Assembly (NCBI RefSeq): GCF_000716535.1
Contig: NZ_JNWV01000027.1
Coordinates: 113,088 to 177,087 of the forward strand
Origin: Streptomyces flaveolus
GTDB taxonomy: Bacteria > Actinomycetota > Actinomycetes > Streptomycetales > Streptomycetaceae
Direction of reading: 5' to 3'
Length of the DNA: 64,000 bases
Below the pieces are notes generated by a model, which had not been told where the DNA came from, ran no database searches, and saw only the letters and a list, made by a program, of their open reading frames with translations. Shown here piece after piece: positions 60,593 through 64,000 of the stretch. The position numbers were made by a program, and so were the translations under genes. Numbering within the stretch: the first letter of the stretch is position 1; each line of letters starts with the position of its first letter.

Positions 60593-61708
60593 TCACCGCA
60601 GCGCCCGCACGGTGAGCGTGCCGCCGTCGCCGTGCTCGACCCGGGTGCCGAGGCCGCGGGCGTACCCGTCGAGGACCGTGCGCAGCCAGGAGGTGTCCTC
60701 GGCGGAGGCCTGCTCCAGGCGCAGCCGGCGTGCCTGGAAGGGCACCATCCGCAGAGCGGTCAGCCGGCCGGTGCCGGGCTCGACCGACACCAGGTGCAGC
60801 AGCCGCAGGTCGTCGCGGTAGCGCTCGTAGCCGCCGATGCCCTCGTAGTCGTCGACGAGGTCCCCGCAGCCGTACAGGACGAGCCGGTCCCGGTAGACCT
60901 CCGGTGGGCGGGGATGGTGCGAGGAGTGCCCGTGGACCACGTCGACGCCCGCGTCGATCAGCGCGTGGGCGAAGCGGACCTCGTCACGGGAGGCCGGGTA
61001 GCCCCAGTTGGGTCCCCAGTGGACGGACGCGACGACGAGGTCGCCCGGCCGCGCGGTGTGCCGCACGCGGTCGGCGACGTCCCGCGCGGCGGCGGTGGTC
61101 GGCGCGGTGACGAGGGCCACGCCGGGGCGTTCGGCGGTGGCGGCCCAGCTGTGCGGGATGCCGCTCGACGGCATCCCGAAGGCGAGGACCAGGACGCGTC
61201 CGCCCTGCCGCAGCGGGACGGTCGCCGGGCGCCAGGCCGCGTCCGCGTCCGGACCCGCCCCGGCGGTGCGCAGCCCGGCGGCGGCGAGGGAGTCGAGGGT
61301 CTCGGCGAGGCCGGACCGGCCGAAGTCGAGCACGTGGTTGTTGGCGAGGACGCAGACGTCGGGGCGGACGGCGGCGAGGCAGGGCAGGTTGGCCGGGTGC
61401 ATCCGGTAGTGGACGCCCTTGCCGGGTGCGAAGTCGCCGTCCCGGGTGACGGCGGTCTCCAGGTTGATCACCCGCACGTCCGGGGCCGCACGCTCCAGCG
61501 CGGCCAGTGCCTCGCCCCAGGGCCAGGTCGGGTCGACGGGCCGGGGTACCGGTCCGTTCGCGGCCTGAGCCAGGGCGACGTACTCGCGGGCGTCGCGCAC
61601 GTAGTCCTCGCGCAGGGCCGGGTCGCCGGGGTGCGGGAGGATCTGGTCGACGCCCCGGCCGAGCATGACGTCACCGGCGAGGAACAGGGTGACGGCCTTC
61701 TCGCCCAT
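60593..61708 (-). CDS. CapA-family (metallophosphoesterase-like) protein
   Basis: 371-residue protein of the CapA/PgsA family, related to calcineurin-like phosphoesterases. Conserved metal-binding motifs: FLAGDVMLGRGVD (about 8-20), INLETAVT, LANNHVLDFG, VASVHWGPNW and VHGHSSHHPRP. No signal peptide is visible, unlike Bacillus CapA, so it is likely cytoplasmic; poly-gamma-glutamate synthesis is not implied. ATG 61708 starts 10 bp after the stop of the phosphoribosyltransferase-hydrolase gene, so the two form an operon with the DUF1876 gene. It converges on polX. Confidence 0.88.
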   Translation of the reverse strand: MGEKAVTLFLAGDVMLGRGVDQILPHPGDPALREDYVRDAREYVALAQAANGPVPRPVDPTWPWGEALAALERAAPDVRVINLETAVTRDGDFAPGKGVHYRMHPANLPCLAAVRPDVCVLANNHVLDFGRSGLAETLDSLAAAGLRTAGAGPDADAAWRPATVPLRQGGRVLVLAFGMPSSGIPHSWAATAERPGVALVTAPTTAAARDVADRVRHTARPGDLVVASVHWGPNWGYPASRDEVRFAHALIDAGVDVVHGHSSHHPRPPEVYRDRLVLYGCGDLVDDYEGIGGYERYRDDLRLLHLVSVEPGTGRLTALRMVPFQARRLRLEQASAEDTSWLRTVLDGYARGLGTRVEHGDGGTLTVRALR

Positions 61709-61718
61709 GGCGGCGGGA

Positions 61719-63023
61719 CTATACGTGCGCGGGCGCCATGTGGTCCGTGAACCAGTCACGTGCCAGCTCGGTCACCCGTTCCAGCGTGCCGGGCTCCTCG
61801 AAGAGGTGGGTGGCGCCGGGGACCACCTCCAGCCGGTTCTCGCACCGCAGTTGTGCCTGTGCCTCCCGGTTGAGCGCGAGGACCTGGCGGTCGGCGCCGC
61901 CGACGACGAGCAGGGTGGGTGCCGTCACCGCGGCCAGCCGGGGTCCGGCGAGATCGGGCCGGCCGCCGCGGGAGACGACGGCGGCGGGCCGCGCGTCGGG
62001 GTCGGCGGCGGCCCACAGGGCGGCGGCCGCGCCGGTGCTGGCGCCGAAGAAGCCGACGGCGAGGCTCTCGGTGCCGGGTTCCTCGCGCAGCCAGCGGGTG
62101 GCGTCCAGCAGCCGTCCGGCCAGCAGGGCGATGTCGAACACGTTGCCGCGGTCGGCTTCCTCCGCGTCGGTGAGCAGGTCGAACAGCAGTGTGCCGAGGC
62201 CGGCCCGGTGCAGTCCCTCGGCCACGAACCGGTTGCGCGGGCTGTGCCGGCTGCTGCCGCTGCCGTGCGCGAAGGCCACGACTCCGGTGGCGTCCTCGGG
62301 CACGGTGAGCCGCCCGCCCAGCCGGGTGCCGCCGGCGGGCACCGTCACCTCCCGGTCGGTGGAGCCGGCGCCCACGCTGTGCCGGTGGCGGCTCGCGGCC
62401 CGGCGCAGGCAGGCGGTGACCTCCTCGTCGTCGACCTGGGCGAAGTCGGCGTAGAACTGGCCGACCGCGGCGAAGTGCCACGGGGTGTCCAGGCAGACCA
62501 GTTCGTCGGCGTCCCCGCCCAGTCGCCGGGCGAAGTCCCGGGGGGCGACGGGGACGGCCAGCACGATCCGGGCGGCGCCCCGGGCGCGGGCGATCCGGCA
62601 GGCGGCCCGCGCGGTGGAGCCGGTGGCCACACCGTCGTCCACCACGACGGCGGTCCGGCCGGCGACGGAGACGAGGGGCGCGGCGCCCCGGTAGCGCCCG
62701 GCCCGTTGCTCCAGCACCCGGCGTTCGCGTTCCTCGACCCGGGCGAGGTCCGCGGTGGAGACCCCGGTGCCGCGCAGCACCTCCTGGTTGATCACGCGGA
62801 CACCGTCCTCGCCTATCGCGCCCATGCCCAGCTCGGGCTGGTACGGCACGCCCAGTTTGCGCACCAGGCAGACGTCCAGGGGCGCGTCGAGCGCGTCGGC
62901 GACCTCGGCGGCGACCGGCACCCCTCCCCGTGGCAGTCCCAGCACCACGACGTCCTGGCCCCTGAGGTACTCCAGGCGTCGGCCCAGTCTGCGTCCCGCT
63001 TCTAGGCGGTTGGTGAAGTGCAC
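61719..63023 (-). CDS. Fusion of phosphoribosyltransferase and dienelactone-hydrolase-like domains
   Basis: 434 residues in two halves. Residues ~1-215 form a type I phosphoribosyltransferase fold with the PRPP loop AVVVDDGVATGSTARAA; the extended hood differs from purine PRTs. Residues ~230-434 are an alpha/beta hydrolase of the dienelactone hydrolase type, with GFFGASTG as nucleophile elbow (Ser), Asp in VVGGADRQV and His in GATHLFEEPG. The combination is known in actinobacterial and other genomes but its reaction is not established. GTG 63023 is chosen for AAGGAG 6 nt upstream; GTG 63038 overlaps the DUF1876 stop as GTGA and is a real alternative. Confidence 0.88.
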   Translation of the reverse strand: MHFTNRLEAGRRLGRRLEYLRGQDVVVLGLPRGGVPVAAEVADALDAPLDVCLVRKLGVPYQPELGMGAIGEDGVRVINQEVLRGTGVSTADLARVEERERRVLEQRAGRYRGAAPLVSVAGRTAVVVDDGVATGSTARAACRIARARGAARIVLAVPVAPRDFARRLGGDADELVCLDTPWHFAAVGQFYADFAQVDDEEVTACLRRAASRHRHSVGAGSTDREVTVPAGGTRLGGRLTVPEDATGVVAFAHGSGSSRHSPRNRFVAEGLHRAGLGTLLFDLLTDAEEADRGNVFDIALLAGRLLDATRWLREEPGTESLAVGFFGASTGAAAALWAAADPDARPAAVVSRGGRPDLAGPRLAAVTAPTLLVVGGADRQVLALNREAQAQLRCENRLEVVPGATHLFEEPGTLERVTELARDWFTDHMAPAHV

Positions 63024-63034
63024 GGTGGGCTCCT

Positions 63035-63343
63035 TCACTCCCGTGGCTGCCAGAGCGGCGCCGGGGCTTCCGCGTCGGCGGCTCCCGTCGCCTTCATGTC
63101 GCCGTCGGCGGCGCGCAGCAGCATGCGGCCCATGGCGATGAGCGCGCGCCCGGCGGCGAGTTCGTCGCCGATGTCCGGCATCGCCCGGTCGTAGGGGTTG
63201 CGGCGGGCCTCCGCGTGGCTCTCCAGGACGTTGTCGCCGGTGTCGAGGATGATCCGGGCCGTGGTGTCCGGATCGTGCTCGGACAGGTACAGGTTCAGCC
63301 GCCATTCCTTGACGGCGGGACGGCTGCTCATGGGTCCGGTCAT
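63035..63343 (-). CDS. DUF1876 domain protein
   Basis: 102-residue protein of the DUF1876 family, small dsRBD-like proteins of actinobacteria. The core is VKEWRLNLYLSEHDPDTTARI through LESHAEARRNPYDRAMPDIGDELAAGRALI. No catalytic residues are recognised. In mycobacteria such proteins occur with dormancy/stress genes near phosphoribosyltransferases, as here. It is first in the operon and overlaps the possible GTG start of the next gene. ATG 63343 follows GAGGTGG by ~6 nt; ATG 63331 is an alternative. Confidence 0.85.
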   Translation of the reverse strand: MTGPMSSRPAVKEWRLNLYLSEHDPDTTARIILDTGDNVLESHAEARRNPYDRAMPDIGDELAAGRALIAMGRMLLRAADGDMKATGAADAEAPAPLWQPRE

Positions 63344-63411
63344 CGTCCGCCACCTCGCTCCGCGGATCGTGCCGCGACGGGCCGCCGGTCGTCGGCGGGT
63401 CCATCGTGGCT

Positions 63412-63442
63412 GGTCGCGCAGTTCCCCGCGCCCCCTGCGGGG
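63412..63442. repeat. Member of a dispersed GC-rich intergenic repeat
   Basis: GGTCGCGCAGTTCCCCGCGCC followed by CCCTGCGGGG. The first 21 bases differ from the copy at 43536 at one position. Confidence 0.65.
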
Positions 63443-63517
63443 CGCTCCAGTCCGGCACTTCCACTGTGCACCCGACCCGCTGCGGACGCCTCCCCTGCCG
63501 CGGGCAGAATGTGGGCC

Positions 63518-63895
63518 ATGACCTCGCGCACCTGCCCCTGCGGGCTCCCCCAGTCCTACGACGCCTGCTGCGGCCGCTTCCACACCGGCGCGGCGACCGC
63601 GCCGACGGCCGAGCTGCTGATGCGCTCGCGGTACAGCGCGTTCGTCAAGAGGGACGCGGGCTATCTGCTGCGCACCTGGCATCCGCGGACCCGGCCCGCG
63701 CGGCTGGACCTCGACCCGCGGATGCGGTGGACGGGGCTGGAGATCCTGGACACCGCCGACGGATCCGCCTTCCACGGCACCGGCACGGTGACGTTCCGCG
63801 CCTCCTACCGGGGCGGCTCGCTGCACGAGCGGGGCCGGTTCGAGCGGGTGGACGGGGCGTGGGTGTACGTGGACGGGGACATCCTGGGCGAGTAG
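63518..63895 (+). CDS. YchJ/UPF0225 family protein (SEC-C knuckle)
   Basis: 125-residue protein. The N-terminal zinc knuckle (CPCGLPQSYDACCGRFH) is of the SEC-C type. The rest is an NTF2-like fold with LMRSRYSAFVKRDAGYLLRTWHP, and FRASYRGGSLHERGRFER. The YchJ family has no assigned function. ATG 63518 has no ribosome site; CAGAAT 7 nt upstream may be a -10, making it leaderless. It is divergent from the DUF1876 operon and lies 25 bp from the transposase stop. Confidence 0.88.
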   Translation: MTSRTCPCGLPQSYDACCGRFHTGAATAPTAELLMRSRYSAFVKRDAGYLLRTWHPRTRPARLDLDPRMRWTGLEILDTADGSAFHGTGTVTFRASYRGGSLHERGRFERVDGAWVYVDGDILGE

Positions 63896-63920
63896 CCGGG
63901 GCTAGGCGGTTTCGTTTGGA

Positions 63921-64000
63921 TCAGCGGGCGGACCAGAGGAAGATGCCTGCGATGTGGAGTCCGGCCAGGTAGATGGTCGCGGTCTTCTCGTAGCGGGTGG
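63921..64000 (-). mobile_element. 3' end of an IS transposase gene (IS5-like)
   Basis: Only the last 25 codons are in the window. The minus strand reads TRYEKTATIYLAGLHIAGIF before LWSAR and a stop, which I recognise as the C-terminus of IS5-family transposases in Streptomyces. The element's end should lie close to 63900, just beyond the YchJ gene. Inverted-repeat ends cannot be confirmed without the other side. Confidence 0.8.

Overview
The window is a Streptomyces chromosome segment. Evidence: very high G+C with almost every third codon position G or C, many GTG starts, two chaplins, a mycothiol ligase (mshC), a full Pup-proteasome cluster, and a gene order that I recall matching the S. coelicolor core from conservon 9 through helY-tat-paf-prc-pup-arc, metH, gylR-glpFKD, parJ-mshC to chpC-chpH. 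Most genes are core; accessory features are few (a decayed oxidoreductase gene, a G-rich minisatellite, an insertion-sequence edge at the right end).

Layout. 0-2.6 kb: start of a conservon sensor kinase (minus) and remains of an MDR oxidoreductase gene. 2.6-23 kb: protein turnover and stress block, mostly minus strand: helY, tatC-tatA, two small proteins, pafB-pafC, two FKBP isomerases, pafA, an MFS transporter with a divergent LacI regulator, prcB-prcA, an endonuclease VII-like gene, pup, dop and arc. 22-32 kb: a ferredoxin, trmI, a membrane site-2 protease, a RecB-family nuclease, an orphan response regulator, two paralogous peptide-binding lipoproteins and a HAD phosphatase. 32-42 kb: metH, gylR and the glycerol operon glpF-glpK-glpD, then a GntR regulator. 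42-48 kb: parJ (PAC2), mshC, a kinase-like protein, DUF3090, a histidine phosphatase and CorA. 48-55 kb: a ferritin-like gene, a ~0.9 kb G-rich tandem array, an F420-type oxidoreductase, an aldo-keto reductase and a degenerate RecD-like ATPase. 55-64 kb: an acidic protein, DUF5703, chaplins, an M20 peptidase, tRNA-Leu(GAG), PolX, CapA, a phosphoribosyltransferase-hydrolase fusion, DUF1876, a YchJ protein and the 3' end of a transposase gene.

How genes work together. Pup is ligated to substrates by PafA and removed by Dop; Arc (Mpa) unfolds pupylated proteins into the PrcA/PrcB core. Pup here already ends in Glu. PafB/PafC are transcription factors of the DNA-damage response. Three genes in the window (helY, the RecB-family nuclease and the degenerate RecD-like gene) carry the PafBC/RecA-NDp promoter pattern TTGTCRGTG-N8-TANNNT, with one mismatch at the nuclease site; the site for the RecD-like gene lies inside the preceding gene, where codon use becomes abruptly A/T-ending. 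GylR probably represses itself and the glycerol operon through a shared dyad, TTCGnCAnTGnCGAA, which has one arm mismatch at the operon copy.

Limits: all calls come from reading the sequence and recalled family knowledge. No database search, alignment or folding was run. References to S. coelicolor gene order are from memory.
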